From Paenibacillus solani (GTDB lineage Bacteria > Bacillota > Bacilli > Paenibacillales > Paenibacillaceae), in the NCBI RefSeq assembly GCF_001277345.1, contig NZ_LIUT01000001.1, forward strand, positions 2,349,115-2,413,114: a stretch of DNA of 64,000 bases, given 5' to 3'. A program made the position numbers and the translations under genes. This document shows, in pieces, positions 36,134-45,345 of this stretch (position 1 is the first letter of the stretch; each line of letters opens with the position of its first letter). The notes under the pieces were generated by a model. The model was not told the DNA's origin, did not search any database, and saw nothing but the letters and a program-made list of their open reading frames with translations.

Positions 36134-37069
36134 ATGTCGATACGTCCGCCAATCTTGCGGAGGGGCGATACCATTGGAATCGTTACCTTGGGCAGCCCGC
36201 TCGCTGCAAGTATTATCAATGCCCGAATCGAATTTTTGAGAGCGCTGGACTTCAATGTTGTATTGGGTCAATATGTATATGCTCAAAACGGGTTTCTTGC
36301 CGGAACAGACGAACAGCGGGCATCCGATTTGATGAGGATGTTTCAAGACGATCAGGTAAGAATGATTCTGCCTACCCGAGGCGGTACAGGAGTGGCCGGT
36401 ATTCTCCCCTACTTGGATTATCGTGTGATCCGAAACAATCCGAAAATCGTTACTGGCTACAGCGATATAACCGTGCTATTAAACGTACTGCATCAATATG
36501 TGGATTTAATAACATTCCATAGCCTGCTGCTTATTGATTTCAAATCCGGAACGCCCGATTATAATTTCGATCAGTTTTTCTCGGCAACATCTGTATATTC
36601 ATTAACCCGGACCATCTTAAACCCGCCAGGGATGCCGCTCATAAGCCGTATTCCAGGTAACGTTACGGGGCAGCTTGTAGGTGGTAATCTGACATCGTTT
36701 GTCGATACGCTCGGAACACCTTTCGAAATCGATACACGAGGCAAAATTCTGCTTCTTGAAGAAACACATGAACCTACTAATACAGTGTACAGATACTTGA
36801 ATGATTTGAAGCTTGCCGGAAAATTTCGTGATTGTATCGGAATTATTATGGGGGAATGCACAGGCTGCTTGGCAGCTTATGGCCAATCCTATGAGGATGT
36901 AATCACCGAATTTCTAATACCTCTCGGCAAGCCGATGATCACGAACCTTGCCAGTGGACATGGTATTTATAAAGCCGCTTTGCCGATTGGCGCAACCGTG
37001 AATCTGGATTCGGTCAACACCAGAATAACGATAGTAGAACCTACTGTCAGCATTAGCCAATCGGTATGA
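36134..37069 (+). CDS. LD-carboxypeptidase / MccF-like serine peptidase (S66 family)
   Basis: 311-residue cytoplasmic peptidase of family S66, which trims the terminal D-Ala of murein tetrapeptides or cleaves microcin-C-like compounds. The nucleophile motif is VTGYSDIT with Ser near residue 118; the charge relay has a Glu near LLLEETHE and the His in ASGHGIYKA. Length is normal. GGGAGG lies 10 nt before the ATG. It is a single gene ending at a terminator shared with modB. Confidence 0.85.
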   Translation: MSIRPPILRRGDTIGIVTLGSPLAASIINARIEFLRALDFNVVLGQYVYAQNGFLAGTDEQRASDLMRMFQDDQVRMILPTRGGTGVAGILPYLDYRVIRNNPKIVTGYSDITVLLNVLHQYVDLITFHSLLLIDFKSGTPDYNFDQFFSATSVYSLTRTILNPPGMPLISRIPGNVTGQLVGGNLTSFVDTLGTPFEIDTRGKILLLEETHEPTNTVYRYLNDLKLAGKFRDCIGIIMGECTGCLAAYGQSYEDVITEFLIPLGKPMITNLASGHGIYKAALPIGATVNLDSVNTRITIVEPTVSISQSV

Positions 37070-37169
37070 ACGACGTCTTATGTTGGCTCGATTCGGCACA
37101 TAAATGCGCATTTGACTAATCGAACCCGTCAGCTTCATGCGATCTTTTTCCATGAAATGCGATCAACAT

Positions 37170-37199
37170 AAAAAAGCCCCTATAATCTGCGGCTTTTTT
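37170..37199. terminator. Bidirectional terminator between ldc-type gene and modB
   Basis: AAAAAAGCC and GGCTTTTTT are exact inverted ends around a 12-nt loop, serving both convergent genes. Confidence 0.75.
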
Positions 37200-37209
37200 A
37201 TGCTGTATG

Positions 37210-37866
37210 CTATTCTCTTTGTCTTGTAAGAAGCAGCATGATAAACGAAATGATGATCATCGCCCCTGTCCAAGCCCATGCCATCGTCATATTCCCTGCA
37301 TCAACTGCAACGAATATCGCTGTGGGGATGGTCTGGGTTTTACCCGGTATATTTCCAGCAATCATTAATGTCGCCCCGAATTCGCCCAAACCACGGGCAA
37401 ACCCCAGAATATATGCGGAGACCAATGAGCGATAAGTCATGGGAAGTGTTATGTGCCTGAAAACCTGCCATTCATTAGCTCCGGTTGAACGAGCAGCTTC
37501 CTCCAACCTTCGATCAACGGAAGAGAATCCTACCTTCATCGTTTGGTACACCAGCGGGAAGGCTACCACAATCGAGGCGATCACTGCAGCCCACCATGAG
37601 AAAATGATCGGAGCGGCAAAGAGCCATTCCACCCATTGCCCAAACCAGCTTTTTCGACCCAACATAACTAACAGTATAAAACCCACCACGGTTGGGGGAA
37701 GTACTAGCGGCAGCATAAAGGCTGTTTCAAGCATCGTTTTGCCTTTAAAGGATTTTCGAGACATCCACCAGGCGGCAGCCACACCAAGCAGGATAACGAT
37801 TAGGCTGGATAGCACGGACACCTGCAGTGATAGTTTAATGGGGATCCAGAATTCGTTCCAATTCAT
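37210..37866 (-). CDS. modB: Molybdate ABC transporter permease ModB
   Basis: 218-residue permease with five to six membrane segments. The cytoplasmic EAA loop reads LEEAARSTGANEWQVFRHITLP near residues 127-148. PTVVGFILLVMLGR and ARGLGEFGATLMIAG are typical of ModB. It follows modA by 10 bp. No modC ATPase gene follows; a terminator comes next, so the ATPase must be encoded elsewhere or shared. Confidence 0.93.
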   Translation of the reverse strand: MNWNEFWIPIKLSLQVSVLSSLIVILLGVAAAWWMSRKSFKGKTMLETAFMLPLVLPPTVVGFILLVMLGRKSWFGQWVEWLFAAPIIFSWWAAVIASIVVAFPLVYQTMKVGFSSVDRRLEEAARSTGANEWQVFRHITLPMTYRSLVSAYILGFARGLGEFGATLMIAGNIPGKTQTIPTAIFVAVDAGNMTMAWAWTGAMIIISFIMLLLTRQRE

Positions 37867-37876
37867 AGGGCCTCCA

Positions 37877-38716
37877 TTAGTGTATAACGGAGAATCCGTA
37901 TTTCACAAACACGTCCAGCGCATCCTGTGTCTGCAGATAGGCGTAGAAATCTTCCGCCTCTTTGCTATGCTTCGTTGCCTTTACAATGCCTATCGGATAT
38001 TCAACCGGCGTGTAGGTTGTGGAATCTACAGCGAAGGCGACTTTTACTTTGTCCGAGGTTAATGCATCTGTTTTATAGACAAACCCGACATCTGCATTTC
38101 CGGTTTCCACATATTGAAGCACTTGTCTTACATCTTTAGCTTGTACCATTTTGGATTGGAGCGAGTCCCAAAGCTTCGCACTAGTGAGCGCTTCTTTGGC
38201 GTATCCACCCGCGGGTACACTTTCAGGAATGCCGATAGCAATATTCTTCACATCGGACTTGGGCAAATCATCCAAACCCGTAACGGATACTTGTCCATCA
38301 GTGGAAACGACAGCGACCACTTCATTGCTTAATACATTGTTTTGTTGGTCAACATCTATAAGTTGCTTGTCCACGAGCGCTTTCATGTTTTTGGTTGCGG
38401 CAGAAAGGAACAAGTCCGCCGGTGCCCCCTGCTCAATTTGCTGCTGCAATGCGCCGGACGCGCCAAAGTTAAAATTCAATTTAATAGTTGGATTTTGCGT
38501 TTCATATGCCAGTTGAATTTCCTTGAGTGCATCTGTCATGCTTGCTGCGGCGGATATAATCAACTCCACCTTTTCATCCGCTTCCGGGCTTTGTTTCTCC
38601 ACACTTGAAGCTTGTGAACCGGTAATTCCGCTTGCTGCCGTACCACAGCCTGCTACGATCAGCAGCAAGGCTAAAACAAGAGTTAATATTGCACAAATCT
38701 TCGCCTTTTTAAACAT
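37877..38716 (-). CDS. modA: Molybdate-binding lipoprotein ModA
   Basis: 279-residue substrate-binding protein. A lipoprotein signal peptide ends in LIVAGC with lipid Cys at residue 24. The mature part has ISAAASMTDALKEIQLAYE, NFGASGALQQQIEQGAPADLFLSA and VYKTDAL, the oxyanion-binding stretches of ModA. It supplies molybdate for the cofactor of NarG. It is the first gene of modAB and divergent from the PBP-type regulator at 38950. Confidence 0.95.
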   Translation of the reverse strand: MFKKAKICAILTLVLALLLIVAGCGTAASGITGSQASSVEKQSPEADEKVELIISAAASMTDALKEIQLAYETQNPTIKLNFNFGASGALQQQIEQGAPADLFLSAATKNMKALVDKQLIDVDQQNNVLSNEVVAVVSTDGQVSVTGLDDLPKSDVKNIAIGIPESVPAGGYAKEALTSAKLWDSLQSKMVQAKDVRQVLQYVETGNADVGFVYKTDALTSDKVKVAFAVDSTTYTPVEYPIGIVKATKHSKEAEDFYAYLQTQDALDVFVKYGFSVIH

Positions 38717-38788
38717 GGTTTCTCCTCCGAAGTTATATCTAGTTATAATTGAACATAAACATTATACTTATAAGCGGCATGGATTGTA

Positions 38789-38825
38789 AATTAAATATAT
38801 CTATTTATATTTAATTATAATTAAA
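38789..38825. promoter_or_regulatory. Overlapping AT-rich dyads between modA and its divergent regulator
   Basis: AATTAAATATA (38789-38799) and TATATTTAATT (38806-38816) are perfect 11-bp arms around 6 nt. A second perfect 16-bp palindrome, half-site TTTAATTA, covers 38810-38825. Either could be the operator for molybdate-responsive control of the two divergent transcripts. AT-richness lowers confidence. Confidence 0.45.
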
Positions 38826-38949
38826 CAACTCTACTTTCGTACTCAATCGTGCAAGGATATGCAGCTGCGCCTGCCTTCTTCTTATTGTGATATAATTAGC
38901 CATAGATAGATGTTAACCAACTTATATAGCTAACTGGGAGGATCATGAT

Positions 38950-39900
38950 ATGTCCAACGACATGTCCTATACAACTGAAGAAATCGCCAAACTCTTAAAA
39001 ATATCAAAACTCACCGTGTATGATCTGATCAAAAAAGGAGAGCTGCCATCCTATCGAGTCGGCAAGCAAATGCGTGTGGACGCCGCTGACCTGGAGGCTT
39101 ACAAACAACGCACGAGAACGGTTCCAGTGCTTGTCCAGTCGATTCAGACCCATTCACCTGCACCTGCCCAGCCTTCGGTTTCCGACACTGCAAACCGTCC
39201 AATCGTAATAACCGGGCATGACATTAGCTTAGATATCTTGGCCAAGCATATGGAGAAGGCCATCCCCTCCATTCGGCCTTTGCGTTCATTTGTCGGTAGT
39301 CTCGACAGCTTAATTTCCATGTATCGAGGCGAGGCAGATATTGTTAGCACCCACCTCTTGGATGGTGATACCGGTGAATACAACCTGCCGTATATACGAA
39401 GACTGCTCGTTGGATCTTCCTATGTGGTCGTTAATTTGCTATCCAGACATGCAGGTCTCTATGTCCAGCCGGGAAACCCCTTCGATCTGAAGCAGTGGTC
39501 CGATTTAAGCCGTCCAGGATTGCGATTTGTCAATCGGGAGAAAGGATCAGGTGCCAGAGTACTGCTTGACGAGCAAATCCGCCTTCATGGAATCAGGCCA
39601 GAACAGCTTGCCGGTTATGATAATATTCAGACCAATCACCTCGGTGTGGCGACGAAAGTCGCTTCCGGTGATGCCGACGTGGGCGTTGGCATAGAAAAAG
39701 CTGCTTCGATCGTCGGGCAAGTTGATTTTATCCCTTTGATTCAGGAGCGTTATGATCTTGTACTGCTTAAAACAACTTGGTCCCAGACTTGGATTCCTAC
39801 CCTTTTGCAAATATTGCAATCGGACACCTTCAAGAAGGAGCTGCAGTCGATTCCAGGGTTTGATTTGTCCCGCACAGGGGAAATCTTATTTGAGACATGA
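38950..39900 (+). CDS. Helix-turn-helix regulator with PBP-like ligand domain (YvgK-like)
   Basis: 316-residue protein. An excisionase-type HTH (about residues 5-57: SYTTEEIAKLLKISKLTVYD, then YRVGKQMRVDAADLEAYK) is fused to a periplasmic-binding-protein-like domain (about 85-300: VNREKGSGARVLLDEQI and TKVASGDADVGVGIEKAA). Such proteins occur beside modAB in many Firmicutes and are thought to sense molybdate or the cofactor in place of ModE. It is divergent from modA, so it probably controls modAB. An extended -10 (TGATATAAT) lies near 38888-38896. Confidence 0.85.
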   Translation: MSNDMSYTTEEIAKLLKISKLTVYDLIKKGELPSYRVGKQMRVDAADLEAYKQRTRTVPVLVQSIQTHSPAPAQPSVSDTANRPIVITGHDISLDILAKHMEKAIPSIRPLRSFVGSLDSLISMYRGEADIVSTHLLDGDTGEYNLPYIRRLLVGSSYVVVNLLSRHAGLYVQPGNPFDLKQWSDLSRPGLRFVNREKGSGARVLLDEQIRLHGIRPEQLAGYDNIQTNHLGVATKVASGDADVGVGIEKAASIVGQVDFIPLIQERYDLVLLKTTWSQTWIPTLLQILQSDTFKKELQSIPGFDLSRTGEILFET

Positions 39901-39938
39901 ACAAGCCGTTTTCATTGTTTGCTATAACCCGATACAAT

Positions 39939-39977
39939 AATAAATGCATCGAACCTGTCAGGTTCGATGCATTTATT
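39939..39977. terminator. Strong terminator hairpin after the YvgK-like gene
   Basis: AATAAATGCATCGAACCTG and its exact complement form 19-bp arms around a single base (39939-39957 and 39959-39977). The A/T-rich ends allow termination in both directions, serving also the DUF4181 gene. Confidence 0.85.
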
Positions 39978-39987
39978 TGTACACCCT

Positions 39988-40366
39988 TTAGATATGATTG
40001 CTATTTACTAATAGCTCAAGACCAAGAAATAGAAGCAGACCGCTAACACTTGCATAAGCACTGAGGAGGTATCGCTTGGAGTTCTTTTCAAAACGTCTTT
40101 CAGCAACGGATCGGAAAGCGTGCAGTATAGCCAGTATAAGAATAATGTCATGATAAGCCGATAATCTCCATTTCATCACAAATCTCATGTAGAAAATGGC
40201 GATTAGGGAAACAGCTACAATGATGAGCTCCCCAATTAGATGAAATCGATTAATATGCTTATACATCGGACTATCTGAATTGTCAGATAATCTCAGCTTT
40301 TTTTTGATCCCATAGGTACCCGACAATGACTACAATCGCATACAAAACGATACTGATGAGAAACAT
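39988..40366 (-). pseudogene. DUF4181-like membrane protein, frameshifted at an A8 run
   Basis: An ATG at 40366 with GAGGGGTG upstream reads MFLISIVLYAIVVIVGYLWD, then QKKAEII and a stop just after an A8 run (T8 at 40298-40305 on the plus strand). In the next frame the protein continues as LRLSDNSDSPMYKHINRFHL, then membrane segments including WRLSAYHDIILILAILHAFRS, which look like the DUF4181 family. Removing one A joins the two into a normal protein of about 125 residues. It may be a pseudogene, a homopolymer sequencing error, or a slippage site restoring the frame in some transcripts. Confidence 0.7.
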
Positions 40367-40464
40367 TTGTAAAGTCACCCCTCTATTTGATTAGCGCCCG
40401 TATTATTAAAAATATAAGCTTTCCAGGGTGTTTACAATTGTGCTTAACAGCTTATATTGATGCC

Positions 40465-41280
40465 TTATCCAGTCACAGTATTCACGATTTTCAGAACTGC
40501 ATTCCTCGTTAACTTGCTTCCACCAGCAGAAATGACCTTGAGGGTAGCATGAGCTAACGCTAGCGGAATTTTGCAGAATTTTAATGCCGGACCATTCTTC
40601 AAGTCTGCAATATAAGAGTCGGCGATTTGTAAATTGCGACGGGTGTACTGCTGCATCTCTTTAAATCCCCAACCATCCGGAAAGAAGTCAACACCACGCT
40701 TAATATCTTCATCTCTATTTCGGAGGATATTTACCGCTTGGAGCCCTCTTCCGAAAGCAATCGCTTTCGTGGAATCAGATTGCGTTCCATCATGCCAGAA
40801 CCACAGCTCTGATAACATTTCTCCAACCATCCCAGCAACGCTATAGGTATATCCGTCCAAGTCCTCTTCCGTATGAATCTTCCACCCGTTCTTCACCCAT
40901 TCAGCCATATGCAATGACATCTTTGCAGTATAACGATATACAATTGAGGCTGCGGAAGGCGGACAAAGAAGTGCCCAGTCATCCAGTTGCATAGAAACCG
41001 CTGGTAGTACCGTCCGATACGGAGATAGAATTTTATGTGTTTGTGGTGCTTCCTTAATATCTTGTGATTCGAATATTTCGGAAATGCCAAGCAGCAGTTC
41101 CACCTTCAATTCGTCACTGAGATCGTTATGGTCTTCGATTTCATCTATTGCACGCATACATAGGTAAGCAGATGCAACAGCCTCTTTTATTCCTACATCC
41201 AGATAACTTATCGGTATATAGAAAGTACGGCTTGTGTCCTTCAACATGGTCATTGCTTCATTCAGGGCGATGTTATTAAT
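40465..41280 (-). CDS. Squalene/phytoene synthase family protein
   Basis: About 271-residue head-to-head prenyl synthase-like protein. Both Asp-rich motifs are present: AIDEIEDH early and NILRNRDEDIKRG later, with TSRTFYIPISYL near the N-terminus and a C-terminal segment ALAHATLKVIS. Neighbours show no carotenoid or hopanoid genes, so the product is unknown. The start is unclear: a strong GGAGGG site points to an ATT at 41280. An in-frame GTG at 41367 adds 29 hydrophobic residues, and an ATG at about 41253 lacks a site. I annotate the ATT tentatively. Confidence 0.75.
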   Translation of the reverse strand: MNNIALNEAMTMLKDTSRTFYIPISYLDVGIKEAVASAYLCMRAIDEIEDHNDLSDELKVELLLGISEIFESQDIKEAPQTHKILSPYRTVLPAVSMQLDDWALLCPPSAASIVYRYTAKMSLHMAEWVKNGWKIHTEEDLDGYTYSVAGMVGEMLSELWFWHDGTQSDSTKAIAFGRGLQAVNILRNRDEDIKRGVDFFPDGWGFKEMQQYTRRNLQIADSYIADLKNGPALKFCKIPLALAHATLKVISAGGSKLTRNAVLKIVNTVTG

Positions 41281-41384
41281 GACGATTCCCTCCAAGTAGT
41301 AGCTCAGCTTTATATTATTTAACCCAATGATAACACAAATTGATAGGGTCAATCCAAACCCAATCACCGCTATCTCTTGACACG

Positions 41385-41411
41385 CGAAAAAAGTCGCGGA
41401 ATACGCGACTT
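41385..41411 (-). terminator. Second terminator downstream of the chitinase gene
   Basis: AAGTCGCG (41391-41398) and CGCGACTT (41404-41411) form a perfect 8-bp stem, followed on the minus strand by T6. Confidence 0.65.
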
Positions 41412-41502
41412 CAACCCGATATATGTGTATGAATGCTGTCGTTGATACATCCTTTAATCATCACATACAAATCACTTTACAGTGAGATATAAAAGAACAA
41501 AC

Positions 41503-41527
41503 ACCGGGCACCCAGAGCATGCCCGGT
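41503..41527 (-). terminator. Chitinase terminator
   Basis: ACCGGGCA (41503-41510) and TGCCCGGT (41520-41527) form an 8-bp GC-rich stem, 29 bp after the stop, followed by GTTTGTTCTTTT on the minus strand. Confidence 0.75.
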
Positions 41528-41555
41528 ATTTGTCTGAATCAACTTCCGGTGACGT

Positions 41556-43391
41556 TTATTTCACCAGCCATAGGGCCGGAACATTTGGTGGCTCCCATCC
41601 CGTTAATGAAGTATGCGGCTGACGGCATTTATAAGTTTTCCCGCCATATGTGACCTCGTCATTTGCTTTATAACTCACATTGGGAGCCCATGCCTGTGGA
41701 CCTCCCGGGGACGCGTCTGTAGTCACACTTATCGTCGTGCCCGGTGAGAGATTGCCTGCGGCATCCTTCGCTTTTATCGTGAATTGGTACGTGGTGTTAG
41801 CAGACAGGCCGTTGATCACAGCCGTTGTCCCGTTTACATCAAGATTATTGGTTCCATAAGTTATTGTATATCCTGTAACGCCAACATTATCTGTAGATGC
41901 TGTCCAGCTCAAACTTACACTGCTCGCCGATTTATTCGTTAATTGGACATTGCTTGGAGCTGTAGGGGCTACCTGATCCCCTCCACCCACCGCAGATGTG
42001 GTGACAGTTACGGGATTGCTGGCAGCCGACTGATTACCTGCGGCATCCCTGGCTTTAACGGTAAATACATAGGATGTTGAAGGGCTCAGGCCGGCAATCG
42101 ATGCGCTCGTACCCGTTGCGTTCACGGCTTGTGTACCGAAGTATACGGTATAACCTGTTACCCCGACATTATCAGTGGAGGCATTCCAACTTAAGTTCAC
42201 GCTGGTCGAGGTTACGGAATTCGCGACAACATTCGTCGGCGCTGTTGGAGGCTGCGTATCTGGCGTCGATGGAGTCAAATTATCTAGATATGCACGATGA
42301 CTATTTGAGAATTCAAAATTGTTAAATTTGTCCCAGTTGATCGACCAGGTCATGACTCCGCGGAAGCCCGGATATCCATTCGTACTGCCTCGTGTTTTGT
42401 AGCTTGGTAATTGTACACCTTTTATCAGTGCATCCAGCGCTTTCTGCACTTCGGCTACCGAGGTAAAGCCTCCCCCTGCATTCGCGTTGGCCGGCAATCC
42501 CAGCAATACTTGATCTGGCCGTAGAGCCGGGAATTGATGATTCGGATTTTTAGCTACCGGGAAACCCGTCAGCAGCATATCTGCCATGGCAACATGGAAA
42601 TCGGCATTGCCCATCGTATGGTATTGATCGTCAAGCCCGGTGATTGGTCCCGAATTGTAATTCTGTACCTGAATCCAATCCAGGATATCGCGTGTCGCAT
42701 AGATAACAGGCAAATAAGACCCGGCACGATTGTCACAACTGATGCAGCTGCCTCCGTAGAAGGAGTAACCCAACTGCACAAAGAAAGTCTCAGGCGCCAT
42801 CGTCAAATAAAAATTCTCGGTCCCAAAATGGTTATTAATCGTTCGAAGTGCGGAAATCAGATTGACGATGACGGGAGTCGTAGGATTTCGGAAATCATTG
42901 TCGCCTGCATTTAGGAACAGGGAATGACCTTCAAAATCAACGTCCAGACCATCAAATCCATAGGTTTCAATTATGGAAGTCACGGAGCTTACAAATTGAT
43001 CCCTCGCTGCCGTGGTGGGAAGCTGTACTTGACCGTTAGCCCCTCCGATGGAAATGATGACTTTCTTGCCTTGACTTTGCAGATAAGCCACATCGGCTTT
43101 AAATTCAGCAACCGTATAATTATAAGGCGTGAATCCAATCACCCCGCTGCTTACGCCCGAAGTAGGTTCTGCAAAAGACACATTGATGACATCAAACTTC
43201 GGTGACACATCACGCAGCTTAATAAACCCGGAACCATTGTCAAAGTTGTGCCAATAACCGACCATTGTTTTGCTTACTACTGCAGCGCGGGCCGGAGTTG
43301 TAAACAGATGAACTTGAAATAACGACAGAATCAGGACAGCGATCAGAATCATCACAATCGGCTTGCGTAACGTTTTACCTTTCATAGCCAT
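41556..43391 (-). CDS. Secreted GH18 chitinase with two FnIII domains and a chitin-binding module
   Basis: 611-residue exported chitinase. A signal peptide covers residues 1 to about 36 (ending TTPARA). The GH18 domain (about 40-370) has SIGG at 114-117 and the catalytic DGLDVDFE motif at 147-154 with E154 as acid/base. Two fibronectin type III domains follow at about 378-465 and 472-558 (both contain NLSW or SLSW and STDNVGVTGYT), then a CBM5/12 module at 566-611 (WAPNVSYKANDEVTYGGKTY). The layout equals B. circulans ChiD-type enzymes. GGAGG precedes the ATG. Monocistronic. Confidence 0.95.
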   Translation of the reverse strand: MAMKGKTLRKPIVMILIAVLILSLFQVHLFTTPARAAVVSKTMVGYWHNFDNGSGFIKLRDVSPKFDVINVSFAEPTSGVSSGVIGFTPYNYTVAEFKADVAYLQSQGKKVIISIGGANGQVQLPTTAARDQFVSSVTSIIETYGFDGLDVDFEGHSLFLNAGDNDFRNPTTPVIVNLISALRTINNHFGTENFYLTMAPETFFVQLGYSFYGGSCISCDNRAGSYLPVIYATRDILDWIQVQNYNSGPITGLDDQYHTMGNADFHVAMADMLLTGFPVAKNPNHQFPALRPDQVLLGLPANANAGGGFTSVAEVQKALDALIKGVQLPSYKTRGSTNGYPGFRGVMTWSINWDKFNNFEFSNSHRAYLDNLTPSTPDTQPPTAPTNVVANSVTSTSVNLSWNASTDNVGVTGYTVYFGTQAVNATGTSASIAGLSPSTSYVFTVKARDAAGNQSAASNPVTVTTSAVGGGDQVAPTAPSNVQLTNKSASSVSLSWTASTDNVGVTGYTITYGTNNLDVNGTTAVINGLSANTTYQFTIKAKDAAGNLSPGTTISVTTDASPGGPQAWAPNVSYKANDEVTYGGKTYKCRQPHTSLTGWEPPNVPALWLVK

Positions 43392-43780
43392 TCTTCATTT
43401 ACCTCCTTCGTATTACGCCTTATGATGGCGTTTACATAAATTCCAAAGTCTGGTGAGATCCTTCCCCTCCTTTATGTGTTGGATTGTGCAGGACGCCAAT
43501 TGTTATTACTTGACGCTCTCCTACTCTTCCATTATCAGGATAATAGGTTGGCCACATAAGGGATAATATCGAACAATCAGGGAGATTATTTGTTAATGTT
43601 AATGGAGCGGTTAGATTGTCAAAACGAAGCGGACACAAATACACCCATGTGATTCATTCTCACGTGGGTGCAATGATTTCTATTTTTAAACTTTCATAGA
43701 TTCCAGAACAATCCTCAATCTTTAAGATGACCAGGTGGCGCTGACCAACTCCTTCTTCTATTTATTGAGCTGGAATCTCC
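43392..43780. other. Intergenic region between chitinase and anti-sigma-like gene
   Basis: It contains the chitinase ribosome binding site and presumably its promoter, plus the stem-loop at 43642-43670. No coding sequence is convincing and nothing else is seen. Confidence 0.5.
43642..43670 (-). terminator. Stem-loop after the sigma/anti-sigma-like operon
   Basis: CACCCATGTGA (43642-43652) and TCACGTGGGTG (43660-43670) form an 11-bp stem with one mismatch. A weak T-rich tract (TATTTGTG) follows on the minus strand. Confidence 0.5.
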
Positions 43781-44590
43781 TTAGTCGGTATTTACATAAA
43801 GCTCGGCCAGCCGCACAAGTTGTTCTTTCGCAATATCCGCCCTTAATTCAAGCGTTACAACCTTACGATCGACTGTAGCATGCTTTACAACCAGTAGATT
43901 CTCCAGTTGGCCGGGCAGGTACATCGCGAGCGAATCTCCGGTCATATCAATCGATTCCCAAGGGCCTTCATTGAAGGTAAGCGACATGGTAGCATGTGGG
44001 TCCTGCAAGGTTCGGGTCATTTCTCCGTCCAGATTTTGTCTTACCACAATAACATGCCCTTTCCAACTGTATATTTCGTACAATCCGCCGAGCCACCATT
44101 CATCAGCCGATTTCACACGGTAGTCCCGTTCCTGCGGAACGACTCCATACGATGTCTCAAGGGAATACTCCGGATCTGCTGCTTTTAGCGGAAGAAACGA
44201 ATAATGTAATGCTGCTTCTTCTGTAGTGACCTTCTTCCACACCTCTTCTGCATTTGCAAGTGCTGTTTCAAGTTGCTGCGTGTACGGTTGTTGACTGTGA
44301 TCGAGGAAAGCATCCACAGTTGTGTCCGGAGGTTCTATCTTAACCGAGACACCGTTCCAATTGACATTGAAATAAGTGGCCGCACTGACAGTTGCTGTTG
44401 TTATTAATAACAGAGCTCCGGCTAATGTCCAAATCAGTTTCACTCCATAGGACCTTCGCTGCTGAGGAACCTTATTCCTATATTGATAGTTTCGCACTTG
44501 CTGCATGACTTTACCGCTCACATCGACCTCTCCTATCCGGACTTCCTTCATGCCTTGGATTAGTTCATTGACTTTCGAATCGTTGTTCAT
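43781..44590 (-). CDS. Membrane-anchored probable anti-sigma factor
   Basis: 269-residue protein with a cytoplasmic N-terminus of about 50 residues, one membrane segment at about 51-73 (LIWTLAGALLLITTATVSAA) and an extracytoplasmic domain resembling DUF4367-type regions. It lacks a zinc anti-sigma HxxxCxxC motif. The start overlaps the ECF sigma gene by 26 bp; this arrangement is what supports the anti-sigma role. The signal sensed is unknown. Confidence 0.7.
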   Translation of the reverse strand: MNNDSKVNELIQGMKEVRIGEVDVSGKVMQQVRNYQYRNKVPQQRRSYGVKLIWTLAGALLLITTATVSAATYFNVNWNGVSVKIEPPDTTVDAFLDHSQQPYTQQLETALANAEEVWKKVTTEEAALHYSFLPLKAADPEYSLETSYGVVPQERDYRVKSADEWWLGGLYEIYSWKGHVIVVRQNLDGEMTRTLQDPHATMSLTFNEGPWESIDMTGDSLAMYLPGQLENLLVVKHATVDRKVVTLELRADIAKEQLVRLAELYVNTD

Positions 44591-45128
44591 ATATGGTTCC
44601 CTCCCACTGCTCTTTATTGTTTTTTAGTTTCAACCTGATCCGTTGAAATCGTTTGCGAACTGTCGCCGAACTTATATCCAATATCACTGAAATTTCATCA
44701 AAAGGCTTGTCTTCAATGACCCTTAAAGCCAGAATTTCTTTTTCTTCGGCCGTCATCCCTTGTAGCCAATCCAGACGATGATCTTCCTGCTCGGCATAAG
44801 CCTGCTCCGCGCTCTGCTCGTCACGTATGCTGCGGAATAACAACAGGAGAAGCTGCCCTTTCTTTTTACGTTTCAGCAGCGTATTGCAATAGTTGGATGC
44901 AATCCGGTACAACCAAGCCAAGAACATATCCTCGCTCTCATGGTTGTAATTGGACAGACTTCTATAGGCTTTGAAAAAGACTTCTTGCGCCGCATCTTCT
45001 GCTTCCTGTCGGTGTCCCAGCATAAAATAACAGAACATGTAAATTTTTTGTTGGTATTGTTGAACAATAGTTTCAAATGCTTCGGTCTCGCCTTCAGCAA
45101 CCCTTCGGATTACTTCTTGCACTTTCAT
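44565..45128 (-). CDS. ECF-type RNA polymerase sigma factor
   Basis: 187-residue sigma-70 family ECF factor. Region 2 (about 20-90) contains GHRQEAEDAAQEVFFKAYRSL and FLAWLYRIASNYCNTLLKRK. Region 4 (about 120-175) contains EKEILALRVIEDKPFDEISVILDIS followed by a recognition helix. A strong AAGGAGG lies 2 nt before an ATG at 45137, 5 nt before a TTG and 11 nt before the ATG at 45128; I use the last. It overlaps its likely anti-sigma gene. Confidence 0.88.
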   Translation of the reverse strand: MKVQEVIRRVAEGETEAFETIVQQYQQKIYMFCYFMLGHRQEAEDAAQEVFFKAYRSLSNYNHESEDMFLAWLYRIASNYCNTLLKRKKKGQLLLLLFRSIRDEQSAEQAYAEQEDHRLDWLQGMTAEEKEILALRVIEDKPFDEISVILDISSATVRKRFQRIRLKLKNNKEQWEGTIYEQRFESQ

Positions 45129-45281
45129 TTTCAACATAACCTCCTTCCTACCAAGTTTCTTACTTTTGCTTTCACAATGTATAACTATTAAGGCATAGGT
45201 TATGTGACCATGTTCCCAATATTTGAGACGAATCCAGCAAGGAGTTCAAATCTTCCAAACACACTTATATTTAAATATATA

Positions 45282-45315
45282 AAGGACGCTCTCTTTATCC
45301 TAAGAAAGCGTCCTT
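45282..45315 (-). terminator. Terminator of the 45346 gene
   Basis: AAGGACGCT (45282-45290) and AGCGTCCTT (45307-45315) pair exactly and the stem extends with AAAG. The tail is U/A-rich rather than pure U. Confidence 0.65.
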
Positions 45316-45345
45316 CCGTATAATTAAACTACTTGAAGATAAGAC

